Source: Pseudomonadota bacterium
Lineage (GTDB): Bacteria; Pseudomonadota; Alphaproteobacteria; Caulobacterales; Caulobacteraceae
DNA length: 49,907 bases
Reading direction: 5' to 3'
Assembly (NCBI GenBank): GCA_023433585.1
Contig: JAEZCL010000049.1
Location: forward strand, 1 to 49,907
Shown: positions 1-11,348 of the stretch, one piece after another
Layout: the number at the start of each line of letters is the position of its first letter
How positions within the stretch are numbered: position 1 is the stretch's first letter
Notes under the pieces: generated by a model
Databases searched by the model: none
The model's input: the letters and a program-made list of their open reading frames with translations, nothing else
Told to the model about the DNA's origin: nothing
Position numbers and translations under genes: made by a program

Positions 1-1101
1 GCGCCGGCCCAGCCGCGCGCCACCGTGGCGCCGGTCACGGACGGCCCTCGGGCGGTGCGCGCCGCCGGTCTGCAGGACCGCCTCACCTTCGACGCCTTCG
101 TCGAGGGGCCGGGCCACGCCTTCGCCCTGGCCATCGCGCGCCAGACCGCCGGCTGGGCCGACGGTCATTTCAACCCGGTGTTCCTGTGCGGCCCCTACGG
201 CCATGGCAAGACGCACCTGCTGAACGCCATCGCCTGGGAGGCCCAGCGCCTGCGCCCCAACGCCAAGGTGGTGTACCTGACCGCCGAGCGGTTCCTGTCC
301 ACCTTCGTGCGCGCGGTGCAGGACCGTCAGACGGCGGCCTTCAAGGAGAGCCTGCGTTCAGCCGACATGCTGCTCCTGGACGATGTGCAGTTCGTGGGCG
401 GCAAGGCCTCGACCCAGGAAGAGCTGCTGAACACCCTGACCGCCCTGATCGAGGATGGAAAGCGCGTGGTCCTGGCCGGCGACAAGCCGCCCACGGCCAT
501 GACCGATATCGAGCCGCGTCTGCGTTCGCATCTGGCTGCGGGCCTGACCTGCCCGGGGGAGCCGGCGGACCGGACGCTCAAGCTGGCCGTGGCCAAAAAG
601 CGCCTGGAGGCCCTGGGCCGTCTGGGTCTGGTGTCGGGCGAGGCGCGCCCCGAGGTTCTGGAGCAACTGGTGGACCGCACCCCCGGTTCGGTGCGCGAAC
701 TGGAGGGGGCGGTCAACACCCTGGCCGCGTCCGCCGGACAACGCCTCGCCGAGCTGACGGCCGACGAGGCCGTCGCCCTTCTGGGCGCGGCCCTGCGCGG
801 CGGTCCCGAGCGCCGCATCACGGTGGACGAGATTCAGAAGACCGTGGCCGATCATTTCGGCCTGAAACAGGCGGACCTGCTCAGCGAACGGCGCACCCGC
901 GTCATCGCCCGCCCGCGTCAGATCGCCATGTATCTGTGCAAACAGCTGACCACGCGCAGCTATCCCGACATCGGCCGCCGCTTCGGCGGGCGGGACCACA
1001 CCACGGTGCTGCACGGGGTGCGCCGCATCGAGGCGATGATGCCCGCCGACGACCAGATCGCCCGCGACGTGGAGACCCTGACGCGCAAGCTGCGGGGGTG
1101 A
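1..1101 (+). CDS. dnaA: Chromosomal replication initiator DnaA (5' end cut by window)
   Basis: ATP-dependent initiator that binds DnaA boxes and melts the origin. The open frame runs into the left edge, so the start and domain I/II are missing; a GTG at 25 is only an internal candidate. Visible are the start of domain III (LTFDAFVEGPGHAFA), a Walker A of the form GPYGHGKTH (most DnaA have GGxGxGKTH), Walker B LLLDDVQFV, the sensor region and arginine-rich AAA+ lid, and the domain IV DNA-binding signature GGRDHTTVLHGVRRIE near the C-terminus. The 367 visible codons compare with roughly 450-500 residues for full alphaproteobacterial DnaA. dnaN follows 174 bases downstream on the same strand, a classic origin-proximal order. 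Confidence 0.96.
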   Translation, partial: APAQPRATVAPVTDGPRAVRAAGLQDRLTFDAFVEGPGHAFALAIARQTAGWADGHFNPVFLCGPYGHGKTHLLNAIAWEAQRLRPNAKVVYLTAERFLSTFVRAVQDRQTAAFKESLRSADMLLLDDVQFVGGKASTQEELLNTLTALIEDGKRVVLAGDKPPTAMTDIEPRLRSHLAAGLTCPGEPADRTLKLAVAKKRLEALGRLGLVSGEARPEVLEQLVDRTPGSVRELEGAVNTLAASAGQRLAELTADEAVALLGAALRGGPERRITVDEIQKTVADHFGLKQADLLSERRTRVIARPRQIAMYLCKQLTTRSYPDIGRRFGGRDHTTVLHGVRRIEAMMPADDQIARDVETLTRKLRG

Positions 1102-1122
1102 AGGCAGCGATTGGCGGTTCCT

Positions 1123-1162
1123 GATAAGTGGCCGGGGCGTCCCGATCGGCCACTTATCCACT
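1123..1162 (+). promoter_or_regulatory. Inverted repeat with DnaA-box-like site between dnaA and dnaN
   Basis: An 11-bp perfect inverted repeat, GATAAGTGGCC at 1123-1133 and GGCCACTTATC at 1148-1158, is separated by 14 bases. Its right arm runs into TTATCCACT (1154-1162), one mismatch from the consensus DnaA box TTATCCACA. No T-tract follows, so it is a weak intrinsic terminator; it could be a DnaA autoregulatory or dnaN operator site. Function is inferred. Confidence 0.4.
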
Positions 1163-1275
1163 AATCACGAACCACTTGCGGCGGGCCGCCTTGATGCGCG
1201 GGCGCAAGCCGCTAATGTCCTGAGCCCATGACATTGCGGCGGCGGATTGAGTCGCCGCCATCCGGGCGAGACCAC

Positions 1276-2394
1276 ATGCAGCTGACGATCGAACGCACGG
1301 CGCTCCTGAAGGCCCTGGGCCACGTTCAGAGCGTCGTCGAACGCCGCAACACCATTCCGATCCTGTCCAACGTCCTGTTGTCGGCCGGGCGCGACCGCCT
1401 GAGCTTCGCGGCCACCGATCTGGACATGGAGATGGTGGACGAGGCCGAGGCCATGGTGAACACCGAGGGCCAGATCACCGCCCCGGCCCACACCCTGTAT
1501 GAAATCGTGCGCAAGCTGCCCGAGGGGGCCGAGGTCTCGCTGACCTATTCCAGCGACGACCCGCGCCTGGTGGTCCAGGCGGGACGCTCGAAGTTCAACC
1601 TGCCCGTCCTGCCGGCGGGCGACTTCCCGGTCATGTCGGCCGACAGCGCCGGCGCACGCTACAGCCTGGTCAAGGACGATCTGGTCCGCCTGATCGACAA
1701 GACCCGCTTCGCCGTCTCCACCGAGGAGACGCGCTACTATCTGAACGGCCTTTATCTGCACACCGTGTCCGAGGGCGGTCAAGCGCTGCTGCGCGCCGTG
1801 GCCACCGACGGCCACCGCCTGGCCCTGGCCGAGACCCCGGCGCCCGAAGGCGCGGCCGGCGGTCCCGGTGTGATCGTGCCGCGCAAGACCATCGACCAGG
1901 TGCGCCGCCTGCTGGACGACGGCTCGGGCCCGGTGGAGGTCCAGGTCAGCCAGCAGAAGATCCGCTTCGAGTTCGGCCAGGCCAGCCTGACCTCCAAGGT
2001 CATCGACGGCTCGTTCCCCGACTACATGCGCGTGATCCCCAAGGGCAACGACAAGCGCGCCGACATCGACAACGCCGTGTTCGCCCAGGCTGTGGACCGG
2101 GTCTCGACCATCTCGGCGGAGAAGAGCCGCTCGGTGAAGCTGGGCCTGGACAACGACCGCGTCACCCTGACCGTGCGCAACATGGAGGCCGGTCAGGGCG
2201 TCGAGGAGGTCGAGATCGGCTATTCCGACGAACCCTTCGAGATCGGCTTCAACGCCCGCTACCTGCTGGACGTGGCCGGCCAGATCGAGGGCGAGACCGC
2301 CACCTACATGTTCGCCGACCCCGCCAGCCCGACGCTGGTGCTGGATCCGGGCGACCCGGGCGTGCAGTACGTGCTGATGCCGCTGAGGGTTTAA
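1276..2394 (+). CDS. dnaN: DNA polymerase III beta sliding clamp
   Basis: Ring-shaped processivity clamp for the replicative polymerase and docking platform for repair factors. The 372-residue product begins MQLTIERTALLKALGHVQ and continues VVERRNTIPILSNVLL, the conserved first clamp domain. Its last domain ends in YVLMPLRV, matching the usual VMPMRL-type C-terminus. The frame is open to a possible ATG at 1228, but the extra residues are arginine/proline rich and absent from the family, so the ATG at 1276 is preferred. It sits between dnaA and recF as in many bacterial origin regions, and the next gene begins 9 bases after its stop, which suggests co-transcription. Confidence 0.97.
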   Translation: MQLTIERTALLKALGHVQSVVERRNTIPILSNVLLSAGRDRLSFAATDLDMEMVDEAEAMVNTEGQITAPAHTLYEIVRKLPEGAEVSLTYSSDDPRLVVQAGRSKFNLPVLPAGDFPVMSADSAGARYSLVKDDLVRLIDKTRFAVSTEETRYYLNGLYLHTVSEGGQALLRAVATDGHRLALAETPAPEGAAGGPGVIVPRKTIDQVRRLLDDGSGPVEVQVSQQKIRFEFGQASLTSKVIDGSFPDYMRVIPKGNDKRADIDNAVFAQAVDRVSTISAEKSRSVKLGLDNDRVTLTVRNMEAGQGVEEVEIGYSDEPFEIGFNARYLLDVAGQIEGETATYMFADPASPTLVLDPGDPGVQYVLMPLRV

Positions 2395-2402
2395 GCCGCG
2401 TC

Positions 2403-2912
2403 ATGACGGAAGCCGACCGTCTGACCTTCACCGCCTCGCGTTTCAAGCTGGGCATGATCGCGGTCCTGTGTTTCCTGGTCATGCTGGTCGGGCTGTGGGT
2501 CATCGGCGAAAGCGATGACCCGATCATGATCGGCTGGAGCTGGGTCGGGGTCATCGTCCTGGGCGTCGGCGTCGTTCTCGGGCTCTGGCAGGTGAGAAAG
2601 CCGGGACGGCTGGAGCTGACGCCCGAAGGGTTCGAGGTCACGGGCGTGTTCGGAACCGGCCTGATCCCGTGGTCCGATGTTGAGGCGTTCTTCGTCCATT
2701 CCGAGCCCGAGGACGAAGAGGGTCATGGCGCGGTTCAACCCCACGCGGCGTGGCGACTGACACACAGCTCCGAGTCTCGTCACACCCTGGTGTCGCGGGT
2801 CAGTCGCGCCGGTCTGGCCGGTGAGGTGGATGGGACGATTCCGCGCCTTCTGGGCGGCGCACCCGAGGATGTGGTCGATTTGCTGGAAAGCTGGCGGGTC
2901 CGCTACAGCTGA
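2403..2912 (+). CDS. Small membrane protein with PH-like domain (STM3941-like)
   Basis: The 169-residue product has two hydrophobic segments near residues 17-36 and 43-62, separated by a short acidic loop (GESDD). They are followed by a soluble C-terminal half (RLELTPEGFEVTGVFG, then IPWSDVEAFFV) whose strand pattern and W-x-D-V element resemble bacterial PH-like domains of the STM3941/YcxB kind. Function is unknown. It lies inside the dnaN-recF block with a 9-base gap to dnaN, so it is probably transcribed with the replication genes, although nothing in its sequence indicates a replication role. Family assignment is from pattern only. Confidence 0.7.
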   Translation: MTEADRLTFTASRFKLGMIAVLCFLVMLVGLWVIGESDDPIMIGWSWVGVIVLGVGVVLGLWQVRKPGRLELTPEGFEVTGVFGTGLIPWSDVEAFFVHSEPEDEEGHGAVQPHAAWRLTHSSESRHTLVSRVSRAGLAGEVDGTIPRLLGGAPEDVVDLLESWRVRYS

Positions 2913-2935
2913 GCGGCCCCTTCGGACCGCAGCTT

Positions 2936-4075
2936 TTGATTCTTTCCCTCACCCTCACCGATTTCCGCTCCTACGAGCGCGCGACCCTGGATGTCGGTCC
3001 GGGGCCGGTGGTGCTGCATGGGCCGAACGGGGCGGGCAAGACGAACCTCTTGGAGGCGATCAGCCTCTTGACCCCCGGCCGGGGGTTGCGCGGGGCGCCG
3101 GTGGTCGAGCTGGGTCGGCGCGAACCTGGCGAACCCACGGGCCGCGCCTGGGCTGTGGCGGCGGTGCTGGCGGGCGAGGACGGCGAGGACGTGCGTCTGG
3201 GCGCCGGGGTTCAGGCGCCCGGCGCGAGCCGCCGCATCGTGCGCATCGACGGCGAGACGGCCCAGCCCGGGCGGATGCTGGACTACCTCCGGCCGGTGTG
3301 GGCCACGCCCGAGCATGACCGGCTGTTCTCCGACAGCCGGGCCGAGCGGCTGAAATTCTTCGACCGGCTGGTGTTCGCCGCCGATCCGGGCCACGCGGCC
3401 ACGGTGGCGGCCTATGAGAAGGCATTGCGCGAGCGCCTGCGCCTCCTGACCGACGCGGCCGCGGGCAAGGCGCCCGCCGATCCCGTCTGGCTCGATGCGC
3501 TTGAGGCTCGTCTGGGCGTACAGGGCGCCGCCGCCGCCATGGCACGCGCCCGCGCCCTGGCCGATCTTCAGGCGGGCATCGAGACGCGCGGCGACCGGCC
3601 CTTTCCTCAGGCCGACCTGGGCCTGACCGGCGAAGCGGAACAGCGCGCGGCCGAGGGCGTCCCGGCCGAGGAGATCGCCGCCGGAATCGCTTCGGGGATG
3701 AAAGCCTCCCGCAGCCGCGATGCGGCCTCAGGGCGGTCGCTGTTCGGGCCGCACCGCTCCGACCTGACCGCGCTCCACCGGGAAAAGAACCGCCCGGCGG
3801 CCGAGGGCTCATCCGGCGAGCAGAAGGCCCTGGTCCTGAACCTGATCCTGGCCCAGGTGGGACGCCTGGCCGGTCAGGCGGCCCGTCCTGTTCTGCTGCT
3901 GGACGAGGCCCCGGCCCATCTGGACGAAGCCCGCCGCGCGGCCCTGTTCGACGAGATCGTCGCCTTGGACCTGCAAGCCTTCATGACCGGCACCGAAAAG
4001 GTCCTGTTCGCCGAACTGGACGGCCGCGCCCGCTTCGTCCGGGTGGAGGCCGGCGGCCTGACGCCCGAGGGCTGA
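2936..4075 (+). CDS. recF: DNA replication and repair protein RecF
   Basis: SMC-like ATPase that helps load RecA at single-strand gaps (RecFOR pathway). The 379-residue protein carries an N-terminal MILSLTLTDFRSYERA strand typical of RecF, Walker A GPNGAGKTN near residue 30, the ABC-type signature SSGEQKALVLNL, and Walker B PVLLLDEAPAHLDEARR. The most plausible start is a TTG at 2936, because the frame has no ATG near the conserved first strand; TTG starts are tolerated in this group. It follows the small membrane protein by 23 bases and completes the dnaN-recF arrangement. Confidence 0.95.
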   Translation: MILSLTLTDFRSYERATLDVGPGPVVLHGPNGAGKTNLLEAISLLTPGRGLRGAPVVELGRREPGEPTGRAWAVAAVLAGEDGEDVRLGAGVQAPGASRRIVRIDGETAQPGRMLDYLRPVWATPEHDRLFSDSRAERLKFFDRLVFAADPGHAATVAAYEKALRERLRLLTDAAAGKAPADPVWLDALEARLGVQGAAAAMARARALADLQAGIETRGDRPFPQADLGLTGEAEQRAAEGVPAEEIAAGIASGMKASRSRDAASGRSLFGPHRSDLTALHREKNRPAAEGSSGEQKALVLNLILAQVGRLAGQAARPVLLLDEAPAHLDEARRAALFDEIVALDLQAFMTGTEKVLFAELDGRARFVRVEAGGLTPEG

Positions 4076-4119
4076 CGGCGATTTTTGCCAGTATCCGAAG
4101 GTTACGATAAGCTCGGCCT

Positions 4120-4371
4120 ATGGCCGCTACCACCATGAACATCTCCCTGACCGAGGATCTCAAGGTCTTCATCGACGATCAGGTCGCCAAGGGCGCCTAT
4201 GCGACAGCCAACGAGTATGTCCAGGCGCTGGTTCAGCGCGAGCGACAGATTGCTCACGTCCAGGCCCTGTTGGACGAGGCCGAGCGGTCGCCCCTCGGTC
4301 CGCCCGTGGACGAAGCCTATTTCGAGCGGATGCGTCAGCACATCCGTGAACGCGCCCGGCTGCGTGCTTGA
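4120..4371 (+). CDS. parD: ParD-family antitoxin
   Basis: An 83-residue ribbon-helix-helix antitoxin. MNISLTEDLKVFIDDQV is the typical ParD DNA-binding strand-helix, followed by GAYATANEYVQALV, the conserved second helix. The acidic, extended C-terminal half (LLDEAERSPLGPPVDEAYFERM) is the expected toxin-wrapping segment. The start may be ATG 4120 or ATG 4135; neither has a strong Shine-Dalgarno. Its stop overlaps the TTG start of the toxin gene, so the pair is translationally coupled. By family knowledge it should autorepress its own promoter in the 44-base gap after recF. It is an insertion in the otherwise conserved recF-gyrB neighbourhood. Confidence 0.88.
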   Translation: MAATTMNISLTEDLKVFIDDQVAKGAYATANEYVQALVQRERQIAHVQALLDEAERSPLGPPVDEAYFERMRQHIRERARLRA

Positions 4372-4703
4372 CCACAAAGCCCGTCCGCCCGCGCACGAGC
4401 GCCACGCGCGACGCCTACCAGATCGTCGAATACTACGAGGAGGGGGCCGGTACGACGGTCGCTGATCGGTTCACGGTTGCGCTGGATGCGGCTTACAAAC
4501 ACCTTCGCGCCAACCCCTCCATCGGCTCGCCCCTGATTGGCGAGCCCTGCAAGCGACCGGGTCTGCGCGCCTGGCCGGTGCGCGGCTTCCCCTATCTGAT
4601 CTGCTATTTCGACATGCCCGATCACGTCGATGTCTGGCGCATCCTGCACGGCGCGCGCGACCTCGGATCGTTGCTGGAGGACGAGGCGGAAGGCGACCGC
4701 TGA
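4368..4703 (+). CDS. parE: ParE/RelE-superfamily toxin
   Basis: A 111-residue toxin of the ParE/RelE fold. Features are the helix pair ATRDAYQIVEYYEEG and FTVALDAAYKHLRANP, then the characteristic strand RAWPVRGFPYLICYFD and C-terminal VDVWRILHGARDL. ParE toxins poison DNA gyrase, and here the toxin gene stands directly upstream of gyrB; this adjacency may be coincidental. The start is TTG 4368, overlapping the antitoxin stop by four bases. The protein runs about ten residues longer at the N-terminus than typical ParE, so an internal start cannot be excluded. Confidence 0.87.
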   Translation: MTTKPVRPRTSATRDAYQIVEYYEEGAGTTVADRFTVALDAAYKHLRANPSIGSPLIGEPCKRPGLRAWPVRGFPYLICYFDMPDHVDVWRILHGARDLGSLLEDEAEGDR

Positions 4704-4828
4704 GAACCCCGCTTTTCCTCGCAATTCCTGAATGAATCCCTATATATTCCAGGCATCCGGCGGCGCGGATTCGCCCGCCGCCGCCTGATCCCGTTCCAGC
4801 CCCGCGCAGGGCCTTTCCGACAGATCGA

Positions 4829-7249
<2,421 letters not shown>

Positions 7250-7301
7250 TCGCTCAGGCGCGTCTGGTCCGCGTCACAATTTGATGAGCCCTGCCCGATC
7301 T

Positions 7302-10300
7302 TCACCAGCGGTAATCCAGCCGCAGTTCGCCGCCGTGGCTGGAGCTGGCGTCGCCCAGCATCCCGCGATAGCCAAAGCTGAGCTTCAGGCGATCGCTCAG
7401 TGACCATTCGGCGCCCAGGTTGAGGTCCAGCGCGTTGCGGGACCAGCCGTCCAGGGGCGTCCAGTAGGTCGGGCTGCCGGCCCAGTCGGCGTAGCGCAGA
7501 CCTTGCGTTCCGACGCCCTCCAGCTCGTAGGACCACTCCAGACCCAGGGTGGGCGAGATCGAGCCGAAGTTGCGGGTTTCCACCAGCCAGCGCCACTCGG
7601 CGCCCAGATTGGCCGATACGCTGCTCTGGCGGGCCTCGTCCCAGGCCAGGGCGGACAGGCCGCCCCCGGTTTCGGTGAAGGCGTCCAGGGTGGTCTCGCG
7701 CGCATCGAGACGGGCGTAGATATCGGTGGTCCAGCCGCTGCGCCGAACCAGCCGTCCGATGGTCGCGGAGGTGAAGACGACCTCGCCTGACCGCCGGCCG
7801 TCCACGAAGGCGTCAGGCTGCCCCGCCAGACCCGAGGCCCAGCGGCGGGAGTCGAAATCCAGGTCCGCGAGACCGATCACGCCGTCAAGGTAGATGGCCT
7901 CGGCCGGTCGCCAACTGGCGTAGAGGGCGCCGGACAGGGCGCGGCCGTTCGAGACCGAACCCTTGTCGCCGATGCGGGTCTTGTCCTCGCCATAGCCGAC
8001 GCCGCCTCCGACGATCAGCCGGTCGGACAGGCGCGTGTCCACGCCCACCGTCACACCGTGGGTGGTGAAGCGGCTGTCGCGAACGCCCGTGGCGTCCTGG
8101 CGGCCCCAGTCGACGGCGCCGGCGACCCAGAAGCCGACAGAATCGCCGTTCCCGTTGCGCGCGCCCTCGGAGACGGCCGCGCCCAGGGCGCCGTCGCCGC
8201 CTGTGCCGGCCGCGCCCGAATGATCGCCGCTGGAGCCCCTGCGCCCGGCCCAGATGTCCAGACCCATCATGTCGCGCTCCAGATTCGGGGTCTGCGCGCC
8301 CGGGGCCTGATCGTGGTCCCTGACGCCCAGCTCGCGGCGCAAGGCCTGACGGGGATCGAGATCCTCATCGCGGCCGAGGTTCAGGCTCAAGCCGTTGGAA
8401 GAAGCGTTGTCGCCGTCGCGCAGATCCCGAAGCCGGCGCTGGAAATTGTCGATCTGGGCGTCGGCGAAACGGCGAGCCGCGTTCACCTGGCTGCTGGCGA
8501 CGCCGCGCACGTCCGGGTCCAGCGAGGGGTCGAGGCGCGGCTCCACCGTGATCGTCACCGTCCCCGGCGCGCTGGTCGTGAAGGCGTTGCTGAGCGTGTA
8601 CAGCACGGTCGCCTGGCCGCTGAAGTCATCGGCGGGGGTGAAGACCAGGTCGTAAAGCGGGCCGTTCGGACCGGTCCGTTCACGGATGGAGGTTGCGCCT
8701 GCATCCGTCGGGGTCATCGAAACCACGGCCGCGCCGGTGAACGGGCCGCCTGTGGCGCCGTCCATCAGATCCACCACGGCGGTCAGGCCGGCCAGGACCG
8801 TCACGGTCTTTTCGGGCCCTGTGGTGAGGGCGGGTGCGACGGTGATGGTGACCGTCGCGGGCGTCGAAGCGCCGCCCGCGTTGCTCACGGTGTAGGTGAA
8901 GCTGTCGGTTCCCGAAAAATCGGGGTTGGCCGTGTAGATGATGGTCAGACCCTGAACCACGGCCACACCGTTGCTGGGCGGCGAGGCCACCGAGACCGAG
9001 ATGATGTCCACGCCGATGGCCCCTTGCGTGACGTCAATCGTCACGCTCTGGCCGCCGATGGTTTCAGCGGTCTTGGGTTGGACCACAGGAACAGGCGTTC
9101 CGACCTCCAGCGTGTAGGCGGCCGCCTGAGCGAAGCCCATCGCATCGGTCGCCGTCACGGTGAAGTCGTGATCCCCAGCGGCCTCGGGCGTGCCCGACAG
9201 GGTTCCATCAGAGGCGAGCGTCAGCCCGGCGGGCAGGACGCCGGCCGTGACCGAAAAGGCATAGGGCGCCGCGCCGCCGGACGCAGCGAATGTCTGGCTG
9301 TAGGCGACCGTGCGCTGGCCCGTCGGCAGGGCGCCGGCGGCGGGAGTCAGGACGATCGTGGGTCCCGCAATCTCAAGGGTGTAGGCCACAGGCGTGCTGA
9401 TGAACGGGCCGGGCGTCGGGCTGGCGTCTGCGGCGATCACCGAGAAGCTGAAGACGCCCGCCTGGGTCGGCGAGCCCGAAAGCTCACCGGCCGCCGACAG
9501 GGTCAGGCCGGCGGGCAGGGCGCCGCTGTCGAGAGCGAAGCTGTGCGTTCCCTGTCCGCCCGTGGCGGTGAAGGTCTGGCTGTAGGTCGTCCCGACCTGA
9601 CCGGAGACGAGGGCGCCGGCAGTGGGGGCGGTCACGGTGACGGTCGGATCGGCGATGGTCACCGAAATTACCTGGTCGCCCATGAAGCCGAGGGCGTCGG
9701 TGGCGGTGACGGTGAAGCTGAATGCCCCCGCCGCATTGGGCGTGCCGATCAAAGCGCCGTCGGCCGCGAGAGCCAGGCCGCCGGGCAAGGCCCCGGCCGT
9801 GACCGCGAAGCTGTAGGGTCCGGCGCCGCCCGAGGCGGTGAAGGTCTGGCTATAGGCGGCCGCCGTGGTTCCGTCGGGCAGGCTGCTCGGCGACACGGTG
9901 ACGGTCGGAGCCGTAACGGTGAGGCTGTAGGCGACCTGGGCGCTGACGAAGGGGCCGGGTGCGGGGCTGCTGTCGCGGGCTTCGACGGCAAAGTTGAAGG
10001 TTCCGATAGCCGTGGGCGCGCCCGCCAGGAGGCCGTCCGAACTGAGCGTCAGTCCCGGCGGCAGGGCGCCGGCTGCAAGGGTGAAGCTGTGCGATCCTTG
10101 TCCGCCAGAAGCGGTGAAGGTCTGGTTGTAGGCCGTGCCTGCGGAGGCCCCTGGCAAGGTGCCGGCCGAAGGACCGGTCACGGTGATCACCGGATCGGCC
10201 CCGGAGAGGATGAACGGCTGCGAACCGGTGAAGCCGGAGCTGTCGGTGGCGGTGACGGTGAAGGGGTAGGAACCCGCTGCGGTCGAAACGCCGGAGAGGG

Positions 10301-11285
10301 TGTTCCCGCTCAGCGTCAGACCGGGCGGCAAGGAGCCGGCGGTGATCGCGAAGCTGTAGGGGCCGACCCCGCCCGAAGCGGTGAACGTCTCGCTGTAGTT
10401 CGCCGCCGTGGTCATGGGCGGAAGGCTGGTCGGCGACACGACGATCAGCGGAGCGACGACCGAAACGGAGTAGGCGACCGGCGTGCTGCTGAACGGCCCC
10501 GGCGCGGGGCTGGAATCGCTGGCGGCGATCGAGAAATTATAGAGTCCGGGCGTGCTCGGCGTCCCTGACAGGATTCCGCTGGAGGTAAGGCTCATGCCGG
10601 GGGGCAGGGCGCCGGCGACCAGCGCGAAGCTGTGTGCGCCCTGACCGCCGGAAGCGGTGAAGGTCTGGGCTGCGTAAAGCTGGCCCGCCGTAGCGCCCGG
10701 CAGGGCGCCGGCGGCCGGACCGGTTATGATCACCACCGGGTCGGCCATCAGGATCGAATAACCGCGCGCGCCGGTGAATCCGAGACTGTCGGTCGCCGTG
10801 ATGGTGAAGTTGTAGGTTCCCGCGGCGGTCGGAGCGCCCGAGAGCGTGTCCCCGCCCAGGATCAATCCGGGGGGCAGGGCGCCGGCGGTGACGCTGTAGG
10901 CATAGGCGCCGATCCCGCCCGAGGCGGTGAAGGTCTGACTGTAGGCGGCCGCCGTGGTTCCACCGGGCAGGGCGGCGGGCGACACCGTGATCGTGGGCGC
11001 CGTGACCGTGAGGCTGTAGGCGACCGGCGCGCTGCTGAAGGGCGTCGGCGCGGAGTCCGTGGCTGTGATCGCGAAATTGAACGTCCCGGAGGCCGTCGGC
11101 GTCCCCGAAAGCGCGCCGCCGGACGTCAGGCTCAGCCCCGGCGGCAAGGCGCCGGCGGTCAGGGCGAAGGTGCGAGGGCCGACGCCGCCCGAGGCGGAGA
11201 AGGTCTGGCTATAGCTGTTTCCGGCCTGAACGCCGGGGAGGGCGCCGGCGGCGGGTGTGATGGTGATGGTCGGCGCCGCGATCAC
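7302..11285 (-). CDS. Autotransporter, C-terminal part: eight Ig-like repeats plus beta-barrel
   Basis: This is the downstream portion of a giant surface protein interrupted by an amber codon at 11346-11348; the first ATG after it is at 11285, but the reading frame continues unbroken from 11345. It holds eight putative-Ig (He_PIG) repeats, each built on TFTASGGxGxxSFxxxxGALPPGLxL and SGTPTxxGxxxFxxxATD. Two cadherin/Big-like modules with DSFTYTVSN follow, then a charged linker with RRFADAQIDNFQRRLRDL. The last ~280 residues form an autotransporter barrel (FWVAGAVDWGRQ to ELRLDYRW), ending in an aromatic residue as outer-membrane barrels do. By itself this piece has no signal peptide and could not be exported. 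Together with the upstream piece it makes a ~2,295-residue adhesin-like protein. Confidence 0.85.
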   Translation of the reverse strand: MIAAPTITITPAAGALPGVQAGNSYSQTFSASGGVGPRTFALTAGALPPGLSLTSGGALSGTPTASGTFNFAITATDSAPTPFSSAPVAYSLTVTAPTITVSPAALPGGTTAAAYSQTFTASGGIGAYAYSVTAGALPPGLILGGDTLSGAPTAAGTYNFTITATDSLGFTGARGYSILMADPVVIITGPAAGALPGATAGQLYAAQTFTASGGQGAHSFALVAGALPPGMSLTSSGILSGTPSTPGLYNFSIAASDSSPAPGPFSSTPVAYSVSVVAPLIVVSPTSLPPMTTAANYSETFTASGGVGPYSFAITAGSLPPGLTLSGNTLSGVSTAAGSYPFTVTATDSSGFTGSQPFILSGADPVITVTGPSAGTLPGASAGTAYNQTFTASGGQGSHSFTLAAGALPPGLTLSSDGLLAGAPTAIGTFNFAVEARDSSPAPGPFVSAQVAYSLTVTAPTVTVSPSSLPDGTTAAAYSQTFTASGGAGPYSFAVTAGALPGGLALAADGALIGTPNAAGAFSFTVTATDALGFMGDQVISVTIADPTVTVTAPTAGALVSGQVGTTYSQTFTATGGQGTHSFALDSGALPAGLTLSAAGELSGSPTQAGVFSFSVIAADASPTPGPFISTPVAYTLEIAGPTIVLTPAAGALPTGQRTVAYSQTFAASGGAAPYAFSVTAGVLPAGLTLASDGTLSGTPEAAGDHDFTVTATDAMGFAQAAAYTLEVGTPVPVVQPKTAETIGGQSVTIDVTQGAIGVDIISVSVASPPSNGVAVVQGLTIIYTANPDFSGTDSFTYTVSNAGGASTPATVTITVAPALTTGPEKTVTVLAGLTAVVDLMDGATGGPFTGAAVVSMTPTDAGATSIRERTGPNGPLYDLVFTPADDFSGQATVLYTLSNAFTTSAPGTVTITVEPRLDPSLDPDVRGVASSQVNAARRFADAQIDNFQRRLRDLRDGDNASSNGLSLNLGRDEDLDPRQALRRELGVRDHDQAPGAQTPNLERDMMGLDIWAGRRGSSGDHSGAAGTGGDGALGAAVSEGARNGNGDSVGFWVAGAVDWGRQDATGVRDSRFTTHGVTVGVDTRLSDRLIVGGGVGYGEDKTRIGDKGSVSNGRALSGALYASWRPAEAIYLDGVIGLADLDFDSRRWASGLAGQPDAFVDGRRSGEVVFTSATIGRLVRRSGWTTDIYARLDARETTLDAFTETGGGLSALAWDEARQSSVSANLGAEWRWLVETRNFGSISPTLGLEWSYELEGVGTQGLRYADWAGSPTYWTPLDGWSRNALDLNLGAEWSLSDRLKLSFGYRGMLGDASSSHGGELRLDYRW

Positions 11286-11345
11286 CAGCGCATAGTTGCG
11301 GGCGCCTGTCGCCCCATGGGCGACTGTCGCCTCGATCTCCAGGTT

Positions 11346-11348
11346 CTA
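11346..11348 (-). other. In-frame amber codon splitting the autotransporter
   Basis: On the minus strand a TAG lies exactly in phase between the two large repeat-protein frames; codons upstream (14189 down to 11349) and downstream (11345 down to 7302) share one frame. In sister repeats this position is Tyr or Phe, and TAC/TAT to TAG is a single substitution. It may be a recent nonsense mutation, a phase-variation-like loss, programmed readthrough, or a sequencing error. Confidence 0.85.

Noticed and set aside
8058..10568. 836-codon plus-strand frame opposite the autotransporter
   Set aside because: It mirrors the repeat protein on the other strand, has repetitive Gly/Arg/His composition, and lacks a Shine-Dalgarno or family similarity.
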